Source: Myrica gale (lineage: Eukaryota; Streptophyta; Magnoliopsida; Fagales; Myricaceae). From it: DNA of 64,000 nucleotides. Within the stretch, counting starts at the first letter, position 1; every line of letters begins with the position of its first letter. Position numbers and translations under genes: made by a program. The notes beneath the pieces were generated by a model that was not told where the DNA came from, searched no databases, and saw only the letters and a program-made list of their open reading frames with translations. The stretch lies in assembly GCA_963930655.1 (NCBI GenBank), contig OZ005606.1, forward strand, positions 17,896,001-17,960,000, in the 5' to 3' direction. Below, piece after piece: positions 1 through 11,141 of the stretch.

Positions 1-1350
1 GGTTCTACAGGTCAAAATTCAAGTAATCGTTTTCAAGTTTTAGGTCAACCAGGTCCTAGTGTTCGAACCCCTTCTATTCGACCTTCATCGGCCCTCACCC
101 TCACAAGTCACTATGGTAAATCCACTTACTCGGCCCTGGCCTCTTTGCCAGCAAGTCCGCCTCTAAACCCATATGCAATTATTGAGACTATGTCTCCGGC
201 CCAGTCTCCGTTAAGACTACAAGAACCGGCCCAGTCACCGGACAAACGACTACAAAGTAAGCCTCAAGGTAAAGTTCCTTACATTCCGAAAAATACATCG
301 GAATTTATGGTCAAACAAGTGACGCAACATGTATTCCACATTGAGTATGGTCATCGTTATCTGATCGGTACTCAGGTTGCACCAAGTCAAAAGGATCAAG
401 TTGCTCTCCTTCATGCGCAACATAGTAAATTGCTCCGAGCCTATTTGCCTCCTATGTGGCATTTTGTCCCGGAACATCCCAACAAGTCAATCGGTTTCTA
501 CAAAGTAATCCTCCTTCATACTGAGTCAGTCCGGATTGAACCTATTATTGATAGATTTGATCCTACTCAGACAAAGGTTATATTCCACAAGTTATTCATA
601 GTCAATTTTATTTCTTGTACTGAATGAGGTTCGCATCCCTCCATTCTAAAAGAATTACCAGGTCAGCCCATTGGCTTCAATTACTACGATTACATTGAAG
701 CATGGTCAAAAGTACTCCTCTACCAAAACGAGACATTCTCTCATTCTTGGTTCTTGAACTTTGATAACAAGTTCAAAAGTCAACTCCCCATCTGGTTTCT
801 CCAATGGTGGAACCTGTATGGACCAGTTACAGATATCATTCGCGTCGATCTTTCAAAAGCCATTGCCAGATTTCATAATCATGGCCAAGGCACTGCTCAG
901 GAAAGTCATTTCCCTATCCTCTGCAGATTTGTAAGTAAATACAAAGTCCCTTGGATTCTGAAATGGGATTATCAAGTCAACTCCAATGTACTTGTTCGAC
1001 GTTTCCATGTCAAATGGTGGGATAAGTTCAACATCCATCGCATTGTGGATCAAGTCAACAAGGAATTTCCTGCTCCTCAGGAAGTTTCTCAATTCCTAGT
1101 TGAAAAGGTCAGTCTCCAGACTGCTCTTGCCTCGGCCATGACCCAGGCCCAAAGTAAATCTGAACTCCAAGAGTTATGCCTCCAGTTCCAGCACGAAGTC
1201 AGCAAAATCAGTGAACCAGGTTTAGATGGGCATTCTCCAGCCTCATCTCACTCATCCACTGCAAGTCAATCCAAGCCCAATTACTTGGATCCCCTGTTCC
1301 AAGATAATCAAGACCCTTACTCAGTCGACCTTGCAGACTTTATATGAAGC
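1..1350 (+). mobile_element. Fossil coding region of a virus-like element (pararetrovirus-like or LTR element, family uncertain)
   Basis: Two long open stretches in plus-strand frames read as one decayed protein region. It is rich in W, Y and F, with blocks such as IEYGHRYLIGTQVAPSQKDQ, YYDYIEAWSKVLLYQNETF, IWFLQWWNLYGP and RRFHVKWWDKFNIHRIVDQV. This style resembles uncharacterised polyprotein segments of plant endogenous pararetroviruses and related elements, but I recognise no protease, reverse transcriptase or integrase motif, so the family is a guess. The left end lies outside the window. The region is broken, with about one or two interruptions, and is followed by non-coding sequence with a TATA-like box and then a long LTR fragment. 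It could instead be the 3' coding part of an LTR element. Confidence 0.45.
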
Positions 1351-1355
1351 TCATG

Positions 1356-2184
1356 TAAAATCTAAAGACATGTAAGGACAAAGTCAACCGAAAGTCAGCA
1401 AGTCAACCGAAAGTCAACCTATGAATAGCAAATTTGACTTTTTTACTTTTCACCAGCTGTAAAAGCAGCCGACAGGTCACTGTTCATCCACAGTAACAAC
1501 ACGCGTGACTACACAGGATCCGCGTGAATACACAGTGCTCTCATCTGTCTTTAAATATCGCAGCTCAAGTCATTTGTAACCAGAACTCGAACTTCGTTTT
1601 CGATTCTGCTCTTTCTCTCTCTCTCTCAAGTCTTTCTAGCCTCCCTTACGAGTCTATCTAGAGTTAGAACTATGTCTTCTTTCTTGATAGTTCTGTGTAA
1701 GTCATGTAACCAAGTAACTTGTTTCTTTCCTTGATTATCAAGTAAATCAGTTACCAAGTATATCGTTGTTCATCTTTCTTTAATATCTGCAAACATGCAT
1801 ACCGCCAGATTGGACGGTTTTAAGTTTCAGTTTCATACATTCATACATACCGCCAGATTGGTCGGTTCTAAGTTTCTGCACGCATGCATTACCGCCTTCA
1901 TGGCTGGTTTAGTTATTTTCTGCTAAGTTAATTTTCTTTTAAGACCATTAGCAAGTGGATACCAGCTAAGTGACTTTCATTGTCGATCTGCGGGTAGAAC
2001 GAAGCTTGTCCCTTTCATCAGGGGGTCTCAAATTTATTTTAAATTTATATCTGCTGTTCTTCCTTTTCTTTTCTGCTTCCGCATTTCCTTTATGTTTCTA
2101 TGGCTCGTCTCCACCACTCTCTCTCCAATCACCGCTTCCGCCCTTTCAAAGTAAGCACCCTGGTCAGTCGTTTAACTCTCTTGG
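1356..2184 (+). other. Non-coding leader or promoter-like stretch after the fossil coding region
   Basis: No gene is visible. The stretch has short direct repeats (AAAGTCAACC-like units near 1380-1420), a TATA-like TTTAAATAT at about 1549 followed by pyrimidine-rich sequence (CTCTCTCTCT near 1615), and a triplicated motif described separately. This layout fits a terminal promoter and leader of a retroelement, consistent with the neighbouring coding fossil. Its join to the long LTR copy A near 2185 is abrupt: sequence shared with LTR copy D begins only there. Confidence 0.35.
1794..1920 (+). repeat. Three tandem copies of an ACCGCCAGATTGG-centred unit
   Basis: ACCGCC starts at 1801, 1849 and 1891. 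The first two copies read ACCGCCAGATTGG followed by a CGGTT-like block and TAAGTTTC. The third is diverged (ACCGCCTTCATGGCTGGTTT). CATGCAT precedes copies one and three. The spacing is 48 and 42 bp. The function is unknown; it lies in the presumed leader of the fossil element. Confidence 0.6.
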
Positions 2185-3387
2185 TATATATATATATCTT
2201 TGGTTGATGACCGATTTCAAAAATGAAAATATTTAATGATTGCATACTATTCTTAAAGTCTAAAAAAAATATTTGAATCGCTAGTAGGCGATCCACGTGT
2301 CTGTATACACGACCAAAGAAGACCAATTGTAAGTGGACAGTAAGTGTTCTTTTTCAAAACTGGAATGACACACTGCATCGTTTCATGAACAAGCATGAAT
2401 TTTAAGCAAGCATGAATTTTTAAGCAAGCATAACATGACATGTGCATTGCATGAATTTTTCAAGAAGAAAGTTTATGCAATGATTTTATGGAAAGACTAA
2501 GAGAAGTTTTATGAAACGATAAGTTAAGTTAAGGGGCACTGGTCGGTACCGTACCATCAAGGTGGACTCCCATACCGAAGGACAATTGTGAGAAGGATGG
2601 GTGAATCCTCGAGGCTGTGCAAACCACACTGAAAGACATTGAGAAGGTGTGGTGCCTCCAAGGGTCACGTCTAGCCACTGAAGGACATTGAGAAGGTGCG
2701 TTAGCTGACCATATGTAAGGTCTCCAAGGGAATTCGGGGACGATTCCGAAGGGAACGCACAACCCTGACTTCAGGGGTCAAATGGAGCGAGCACACAAGT
2801 AAAAGAAATATGAAATGATTATGAAAAGGCCAAGAGTGGCAAAAGTATGAATAAGAAAGATTTTCAAGGGCCAAGGGCCGATTTCACGATCAAGCATGAA
2901 AGAGATATTTTCAAGGGCCTGGGGCCGAAACTAAGCAAGGGCATATGCATAATTCATGACATGCATGTGCATCATTTATCAAGTTTCTTCCTTTCATGAT
3001 TAAGCTGGCATAAGTCAAGAGCATGATTTAAGTTTTATATCTTTCCCTTACTGAGTCTTTTTGACTCACGTTTTTTAAAATTGTGTCATTCCAGATGTAT
3101 CAGGTGAAGAGAGTCAGGAGGACTACCTGACCTAGAAGCCCGAGATATTATATTTCACATTTTGTTGATAGTGGCATGAGCGTCACTAATTGGGTTCTAA
3201 TGTGTTAAATATATGTTTTGTATGAACTTAATGAGAACCCTGATTATGTAAGAATTAGCTCGAACCCCTCGCGATCCTGTACGTTTCCGCCGTAATCAAG
3301 TAAAAATATAAGTAAGAACGCTGGAGCCATCCGGGGGATAGCTCGCGGCTGTCACGGTCCCTGCGGGATGCCGTTCGGGGCGTGACA
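2185..3387 (+). mobile_element. Long-LTR family, copy A (5'-truncated LTR), probably Ty3/gypsy
   Basis: From about 2185 the sequence matches the reverse complement of copy D (60,529 onward) and shares blocks with copies B and C: GGTCGGTACCGTACC, repeated 'GAAGGAC...GAGAAGG' modules near 2572, 2630 and 2677, the hairpin TGAGTC...GACTCA at 3052-3068, and the common end GGGGCGTGACA at 3377-3387. The left part of the LTR is missing or replaced by the fossil element upstream. No coding capacity is seen. Copies B and C show that the full LTR begins TGTGAGAYCCC and makes 5-bp duplications. The Ty3/gypsy assignment rests on LTR length and end sequence only. Confidence 0.65.
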
Positions 3388-3426
3388 TCACAGGTTGCCC
3401 ATAATAAGGTCCAGACGCTATTTCAC

Positions 3427-3643
3427 CGTTCCCACGTCCGTTTTTATCCACTGTCCGGACGTTCTTGAGTCGTTCGCACATTATATTCGTGACATTTTCT
3501 TTTTTTCATAAAATAAAAACAAGCAGCGTCCGCACTCAAATCTAGCGTCTGCACTCAAATCCACCGTCCCCACATCTGTGTTTAACCGGAGTCCGCATGT
3601 TCTAGAGCTGTTCGCACATTATATTCGTGGGATTTTCTTTTTG
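3427..3643 (+). repeat. 138-bp direct tandem duplication
   Basis: Two diverged copies, one starting about 3427 and one about 3565, share GTTCGCACATTATATTCGTG (3472 and 3610) and a flanking ATTTTCTTTTT. The preceding blocks (CGTTCCCACGTCCG and CGTCCCCACATCTG) also line up. No gene is seen in 3388-4559 apart from this duplication, the foldback at 3643-3750, and a stretch near 3900-4015 rich in GTGACA/TTTGACA motifs. Confidence 0.6.
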
Positions 3644-3750
3644 TTTGTAATGTCAGTTCACGTGGTTTAATAGCGTACAGACGATAAATCTGCTGACAAA
3701 ATTTACTTTTTGACACTGAAATTCAACCCGCGTGAACTGACATTACAAAC
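3643..3750. repeat. Small foldback with 20-bp perfect terminal inverted repeats
   Basis: GTTTGTAATGTCAGTTCACG at 3643-3662 is repeated as its exact reverse complement at 3731-3750, enclosing a 68-bp loop. It could be a short MITE or a local inversion. I see no clear target duplication. Confidence 0.6.
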
Positions 3751-4835
3751 ATTCGCAAGTGTTTTCCATGAAAGAATTGATTTTTTCATGTAACACATTC
3801 ACGTTCGCACAAGACATGCCACACGAAATGAAAAGTCGTCTGAACTTTCTATGTTGGCATTCGAAAGCTAGTTCCTGAGGAAACTCAGAATTTGTCACCA
3901 AAGAACAAGGGTGACACACTTTTTTTGTCAAACCAGCTGTCAAAATTTGTTTGACAGCAATGAGTTTTGGTGACAAATTTTTAACTTTAGGTGACAAAAA
4001 AATTTGACACCCAAAAGCTGTTTTCCTGTATTGAGTATCCAAGTTCTTCCTCGTTATTGTGCAATGGAGTTTAATGATCGGTTTTTGATCCAGACTCCAT
4101 TGTATCACATAATGAATTTACATAAATCCTATGCACAAATTGATGGGAGCAAATATTGTTTTAAGGAAAACAACACAGTTGTGCCTTAGAAGCAAAAGAA
4201 AATCAAAAGAATTTCATCAACACCAACATGACAGCATACCATTAACTCGTTGGGCCACTTCTTGGTTCATTCACGAAGGCAATCTCGATTTTATTGAGCA
4301 TGATTTTAAATCCACTTAGTTATGTGGTGATTAATCCCCAATAATTTTCTAAACTGTTGAAAATATTAATTGAACAAGGAGAAAAATGTACTGATTGCAA
4401 ACATAAAAATTCTATGACATGGAGAAACGCAAATTAGAAGACCCAAGGACAATCAACCAAGCTCCTAACTTAAACAAAAAATAGAAGGATTTAGCTTAAA
4501 ATTTTTATTTTTATTTTTATTTTTTATTTATTTATTTATTATGCTCTAACCTTGGGGTTACTTTCTATAAGGGTTGGCACTTGTTCCGGTTTAAACCGAA
4601 ACTTCCAGTACCGGTTCCGGCCATTTCCAGTACCAGAACCGGATCCCATTCTAGGGAAAAACAGGAACCAGAATCAGAAATGGTCATTTCCAGTACTAGG
4701 ACCGGATCCTATTCCAGTACTATTTTTTTTAAAAAAGTTCCAGGCTCAAAACGGTGTCGTTTTTGGGTTAGAATTCAGTCTAGACCGTACGGGTCCAAAC
4801 GCATCCAAACCTACAATTTGGTTTGAATCCCACAA

Positions 4836-4888
4836 AATGGACGACAGAGAGGCCGCCACATCATTTAATGAGGCCTCTCTGCCGTCGG
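4836..4888. repeat. Subterminal hairpin in the hAT element
   Basis: AGAGAGGCC near 4845 pairs with GGCCTCTCT near 4870, with CGAC/GTCG extensions and a loop rich in A and T. It lies about 270 bp inside the left end. Subterminal repeats and hairpins are common in hAT elements; any role here is inference. Confidence 0.45.
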
Positions 4889-4959
4889 CTCGGCTCCAGT
4901 CAGACACGCGTTTTTGTCCTCATTTCTATATTAGTCGAACCACTATAATTTAAGTCCGA

Positions 4960-6986
4960 CCACTACTGCGGGAACAAGCGTTTTTAGCCATTTTATTTCC
5001 CAATCATCTATTTGAAATCTTATTTCGAAATCCCCAACATCTGAATCTCTAACCTCCGAATCCCTAGACTTAAACATAACCAAAAAAAAGGTTAAAAGGC
5101 TCTATGGTCTGTGGTTCAAAGTTATTCTCTCATTTTCTTTGGGTGAGTTTCAAAAGTATTTGTTTAGCTTGTCGGTATAAATTTTTTGTCTATTTTGAGT
5201 TTGTTTAGTTTGTATATATTCACCTAAAGAGAGAGAATCAGTGGATTTGTATGTATTCACTTAAAAGGGAGAGAACCTGAGTAAACATTGATGTTTCTTT
5301 TCTGTAACGTTTGTATTCATATATTTGTTGCGATAGTGAGAGTAGAGAGAGAGAAATTTTTATGCTTTTTGTATGTATGTTGTGACACTCAAAAGTGTGA
5401 TTGTTTAAAGATATGTGGTCTGACTATAGTGGTCTAACTCGGAGTTGGTTTATTGTGAATGAATTTGTGGTATGACGCTAGTGGTCCAAATCTAGTGATA
5501 CCACTATCTCGAAGTTGATTTATTGTGAATGAATTAAAAATGATGTTTAAAAATTAGAGGCCAATATGTAACATACGACCATGAATATACATACACTAGT
5601 AAAAAACTTATCAATTAATTAACTTTAATGCATTTGACAACAAACAAACAAATAAATAAATATGCATGCTAATTAGACCTACAGATCAGAAACTTTTTTA
5701 TCGATTTAGGTGACATCAGACCTTATAGCTTTATCAACAAACAATTTAAGTCATGATAGTGGAGTTGCTCTTAGTTTATATTAAGTAGCTGATCAGCCTT
5801 TTCAAGATAACCTTTCATCTGCAGTTTTTATTGTTGTCAACTACATTTTAATAAGCTTGTTTCACTCGTTGAATTTGATTTTCTTTAGCTTAATTTTTCG
5901 CAGAAGGATGATCAGAAACTCATTTAATCATCATTATTTTTATTCCTATATGATATTTTAACTGATTGTTATATAGATAAAGGAAAGTGACAAGAAATTA
6001 CACAAATTTAGGTCTAGCTTTTTTGTCTAATTACCTAGTACACAATGTTGTTTTTTAAGTAGCTAAGGGTGTTGTACGTGTAAACTTTTAAAGTATGATC
6101 TTTGGATTTGCAATAGATTAATGATCTAGATAATTCTCTGTGACATTCTTTGTCAGACAATGAAAGCTTCATCTAGCTATTTATATACAGACTGTATAAT
6201 GACTTGTGCGCATATACCTTCAAATAGACAATTTCTAAGTATATATATATATATCTGTGTCTGTGGGAATAATGTTCATGTTGTACTCTAGCTTTATAAA
6301 GGGGTTGATGTCCAAATCAGTAAAATTAAACAAACACAAATTGCTTCTAAAAATTTTGGCGTACAGGTTCAAATGTGCAGGTGGAATCAATTATTTATAG
6401 GAAAGAGTGTATGATTTTCATTGATATGTAGCTATTAAATTAAACAAGTTTATAGATGGCGGAGATGCATTGCGACATTTTCCCAAATATTAATAGGCGA
6501 GGGTCTAGTAACACAACCAACCTAGATGGTGAGTCATGTTTTTTCTTTGGTCTGTCGTTCAACAATTTTTCATTTGTCTCATTTGTATGGTTTGTATGGT
6601 TGGATTGAACAATTGATATGGTTTGAGCAGACAACGGGAACCTCGTAAATGTTTGGACCTTCGAGTTTAGAAATGACGAACATGTATACGACTGGTACAA
6701 TATTTGCAATTAGTGTCAGGTTTAGCATCCGTAAGAATGACTCGCGCAATAACAAAGAAACAAAATACGTTACAAGTAGAATGTTTATCTGCAGCAAACA
6801 AGGATTCATAAGAACAAAAGATGACTGGGTGCCAGTACAAAAGGAATGACAAAATACAAGGATATGCATATGCTTAGGAAAAAAAACAATAGATTCAAAT
6901 TCATAAGCTTGGATTCATGCTTCTAATAGGGTTAGTGATGTAGCATTCATGTCAGAGCAAACACTCAATAAAAGATGCTTTGCAAG
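4960..6986. other. No gene seen; left interior of the hAT element
   Basis: AT-rich sequence with no convincing coding region on either strand and no hAT dimerisation motif. It contains short simple tracts (TATATATA near 6241) and several GTGGTCYRA-like short repeats near 5415-5500. It may be captured host intron or promoter sequence of the purine permease fragment that follows, but I cannot show that. Confidence 0.4.
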
Positions 6987-7364
6987 GCTTTTTGAAAGCG
7001 GCGAATGAGACTTTTGGGGAAAGAGATGAAGGAATATGAAAAAGGAAGGGTGTCCTACTTGATGACTCTGATTTGGACAACTGTGACATGGCAGATTGCT
7101 TCATTCGGTATGTTGAGGCTAATTTTTGAGGTATCCTCCGCTCTGTTCTCCAACGTAGTTAGTACATTGGCTTTGCCCATTGTTCCCCTTCTTTCGGTGA
7201 GATTTTTCCATGACAAGTTAAATGGAGTGAAGGTGATGCCTCTACTGTTAGCAATCTGGGGCTTTCTTTCTTACACCTATCAACATTACCTCGATGACTC
7301 TAAATCCAAGGCAAACCAAACCAGCAATGCCCTGCCTCCCGAAGCCGTTACAGAGGTTTGTTAA
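6987..7364 (+). pseudogene. Purine permease (PUP family) last-exon fragment
   Basis: The translation contains YLMTLIWTTVTWQIASFGML, LIFEVSSALFSNVVSTLALP, IVPLLSVRFFHDKLNGVKVM and AIWGFLSYTYQHYLDDSKSK. These are the signature C-terminal membrane segments of plant purine permeases, which import nucleobases and cytokinins across the plasma membrane (PUP-type DMT transporters). Only about the last 120 residues of a roughly 350-390-residue family are present, ending at a TAA at 7362. Just upstream, LFESGE followed by RLLGKEM fits the family's GLFASGEW...EM block only if one base is missing near 7005, so the frame is broken. No other PUP exon is nearby. It lies inside the hAT element, 191 bp before copia-1, so it is best read as a captured or stranded fragment. 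Confidence 0.85.
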
Positions 7365-7555
7365 TGGTTGTTAGGCCCACAAGTATGTAGGGAAGGAGAG
7401 ACAATTCCACTGCAACTTTTTGAACTCAAATTTGTACAACCAAATAAAAACAAAAGCCCTATATGTCTAACAATATACACAGAAAACTTTCTTACTAGAT
7501 TAGGAAGGGGTCACGCCAACACAGGCCCCCCCACTATCACAAATTATGATGCAGG

Positions 7556-8811
7556 TGTTGGAATCTCAGGAATCTGCCTCCTTTAGATCCACGCACACAG
7601 GTTTGAGAGAGAGAATCTAGAGAGAGGAACTAGAGAGAGAAAATCTCTTTCGTGAATTTCGTTCAAATGAAATTCTCTCTCTTCTCAACTGATTTCTGAG
7701 CTATTTATAATGGCTGGCTCAGAACTCAACTGTGCTATAGCGTGGGAACTTTAGGGATCTCAAATCTCAGCCGTAGGATCATCTTGAAAAACACTTTTTC
7801 ATTAACCCCCTTATATTCTATATTCCGAATTTATGGGCTTCTACAAATTGTGATCATGTCCATTAACATATCACAATTGACCCCCGAGATAATGAGACTG
7901 TTTTTGTGAAATCCCTTTTGCTAACAATTATATGCTTATTTATCCTTCCACCGCACTATATTCCACATGAGCTAATAGGACCGGAATTATATCACTGATT
8001 TAGTCCCTAGCTCATATAATTCTTAATTCTTAGTCTGTGCCTAGTTGGACTTCCAAAACTTTTCGAAAAACTTTTTTCGCAAATATTTACTTAATATATT
8101 ATATAAGTAAAACTTGTGAAAACACTTTTCACAAAATCATGCTGCAACATTTTTATAGGAGTCAAACAATATACAGACATAATGAATATACTGCCTCATC
8201 AAGAGAATGGCGGATTCCATATTGAGCAATTATACAAATTCACTTACTATGCACAAGGCCCAACATTGTCTGGAATATTTGATCTGCGAAAGATCATCAC
8301 CAAATGATTCAGTCAAAGCACAAGCGCACAACAAACAAACCTGCACAACTCTTTCAGGTCTAAGGACAACATAAGCTAATTGTGCTGAATACCATTCTCT
8401 ACATCAGTGATCATTTCCAGAATGTATTCATAGTTGATCAGGTTCAGTGCATGTACTCTTACATTGCACCCACTCGTCTGCTTAAGGTCACCATCTCAAT
8501 GACGGAGTCCATCATTCTATCTTATAGAGGCACAACGAGTGTAGACCTATTTTTACATTATCATGTACCTCAGTCTAGAACAAAGTGAGTCAAACAAGGA
8601 TCCGAAAAGTCATACTCCCCGCCTCCGATTCATTAATCATTTGTCTGACTCTTCTACAATGTTGCTCAACTATATGACATCTTATGTCATTATAAATATG
8701 ACATCTTATGTCATTGCATGTACCCAAAATAACATACAAGTGATTAAACAATAACAATACTTATCTCATAATTATGCAAAATGATTGGTTTTTGAGGGCA
8801 TACATCTAACA
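7556..8811 (-). repeat. Copia-1 3' LTR
   Basis: It begins TGTTGGAAT on the plus strand and ends CATCTAACA. It matches 35,100-36,409 over its whole length apart from a deletion near the left end. The adjoining ATCTCCCACTT, read on the minus strand as AAGTGGGAGAT, is the polypurine tract directly before the 3' LTR. It contains the shared block CTATTTATAATGG near 7702, whose minus-strand reading includes TATAAATAG, a likely TATA box. Confidence 0.85.
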
Positions 8812-8826
8812 ATCTCCCACTTGCAC

Positions 8827-11136
8827 TCAATACCAATCAGATATGTATTTAATACCTATAGACTCTAAATGTTTCTCAAACACTCTTTGAGTCAACGGTT
8901 TAGTGAACGGGTCTGCGATGTTCTCAGCTGATGCTATTTTAGCCATCACTACATCACCCCAGTTCACAATGTCTCGAATAAGATGAAATTTTCTTTTTAT
9001 GTGTTTTGTCCTTTGATGAGCCCGAGGTTCCACCGCCTGTGCTATCGCACCATTGTTGTCACAATAAACGGTGATCGGGGACTCGATCGAAGGGACAACT
9101 TCAAGCTCTTGTATGAATTTACGTATCCACACAGCTTCCTTTGCAGATTCGCTGGCAGCGACATATTCTGCCTCAGTAGTGGAGTCAACAGTGGTGTTCT
9201 GATTTAAACTTTTCCAACTCACTGCTCCTTTACCCAATGTAAACACAAACCCAGATGCACATCTTCTATCATCAATATCTGATTGAAAATCTGAATCTGT
9301 GTATCCCTGGACAATTAGCATATCCTCTCCACCACACACTAGACAATAGTGTTTGGTCCTTCTCAAGTATTTGAGAATATGCTTAACCGCTGTCCAGTGC
9401 TCAGGGCCTGGGTCTGACTGATGTCTACTCACAACACTAACTGCATGACTGATATCTGGCTTTGTACAGAGCATAGCATACATGAGGCTTCCTACAGCTG
9501 AAGCATAAGAAAACTTCCTCATCTTATCTCTCTCTTCCTGTTTCTTAGGAGACATCGTCTTAGAGAGATGAATATTATGCCTAAAGGGCAAGAACCCTTT
9601 CTTGTCATCCTGCATGTTGTACCGCGCCAATATCTTGTCAATGTAGTGGGCTTTTGAAAGCCCTAAAAGCCTCTTTTCTCGGTTTCTAAACACTTTGATC
9701 CCGAGAATGTAGGATGTTTCCCAGAGGTCTTTTATTGAAAAATGGTTCGCTAACCAAACTTTCACTGTTGACATTGCACCGATGTCATTCCCAATGAGTA
9801 GAATATCATCAACATATAGAATAAGGAACATTACTGAACTCTCACTAATCCTCTTGTAAACACAAGATTCATCTATGTTTTGTGAGAAACCAAACGATTT
9901 GATCATCTCATCAAAACAGATGTTCTAGCAAAGTGATGCATGTTCTAGTCCATAAATTGACTTGTTCAATTTGCACACTTTAGATTCTTGTCCAGGAGAA
10001 AGGAAACCTTCAGGTTGTTCCATATAAATCTCCTCTTGGATGTACCCATTCAGAAATGTGGTTTTCACATCCATCTGCCAGATCTCATAATCATAATGAG
10101 CGGCGATTGACAATAGGATTCTAATGGACTTCATCATAGCTATTGGTGAAAAGCTTTCCTCATAGTCAATACCATATTTTTTAGTATAACCTTTTGCATC
10201 CAGTCTAGCTTTGAAGGTCTCTACCTCTCCACTAGGTCCTCGTTTTCTTTTAGGGGTCAACTCATAGTTAGCCCCCAATGTTTGGGAAAAAATCATAGTT
10301 AGCCCCGTATTTTTCAATCCAACAATTTGATACCCATAACTTTCAAAACCTATCAATCTTCGCCCCCCGTCTAAATTAGACGTTAAATCAGACGGAAAAG
10401 TATGAAAAATGACCAAAATGCCCCTCCAAAATAAAATTACTAAAAATATTTAAAAAATTCTTTAACAATAAAAATGATATCTTAGGCTTTAAATAACCAT
10501 TTACAACCTAAGGCTTTATGCCTTCTGGTTGATCAACAAGTGTCCAGACCTCATTGGAGTACATGGAGTCCTTTTTGATTCCATTGCTATCTTCCAGTGT
10601 GCTGCATCATTGTCACTAACAGCCTCTTGGTAAGTATATGGATCATCATCCAACCCCTCCGATTGCATTTGACAAATCTCATTTATCAAAATATATCTAA
10701 CTGAAGACTTATGAATTCTTTTACCGTGTCGAGGCTCTTGAGTTCTAAACTCTTCAGACTCAACTGTGGGTTCAGTTATATCCCTTTCATCCTCAATCTT
10801 ATATGCCATAGTTTCTAGTTTAGCTGACTGTTCGTCAAGAACAATCTTGCTTTTCCCATCACTTAGGCTGTAATCATCTTCTAGAAATATCGCATTCCTA
10901 CTTACAATTACCTTTTGATCATTTTGGTTATAAAAGCAATAACCAGATGATCTTTTGGGGTAACCCACAAACAAACATTTTTCAGTCCGTGACCCCAGCT
11001 TCTCCACGTCAAACCTTTTAACGTGAGCTGGACATCCCCATACTCTAAAATGTTTCAGACTTAGCTTTTTGCCAGTTCATAACTCATATGTAGTATTAGG
11101 AACGGACTTAGTGGGTATCCTGTTTAGAATATAAAC
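8827..11136 (-). mobile_element. Copia-1 pol, part 1: integrase C-terminus, reverse transcriptase and RNase H (fossil)
   Basis: Minus-strand translation shows copia reverse transcriptase blocks (TFLNGYIQEEIYMEQPEGFL, LYVDDILLIGNDIGAM), the 'PDISHAVSVVSRH' region, and RNase H blocks (GYTDSDFQSDIDDRRCASGF, STTEAEYVAASESAKEAVW, HIKRKFHLIRD). Toward 11,000 lies the integrase/RT linker (KCLFVGYPKRSSGYCFYN). Broken, with a few interruptions including a small foreign insert near 10.25-10.5 kb. Confidence 0.85.
10248..10505. mobile_element. Short non-coding insert in copia-1 pol
   Basis: Copia-coding similarity stops at about 10,505 and resumes at about 10,248. The roughly 260 bp between are non-coding and contain the repeated phrase CATAGTTAGCCCC at two sites (about 10,263 and 10,292) and ACCAAAATGCCCCTCC. 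This wording is typical of plant MITE or MULE-derived filler. I could not define terminal repeats or a target duplication. Confidence 0.45.
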
Positions 11137-11141
11137 AACTG

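Noticed and set aside
6987-7364. Functional purine permease gene
   Set aside because: Only the last 120 or so residues are present, one base is missing near 7005, no upstream exons are seen, and it lies within a transposon.
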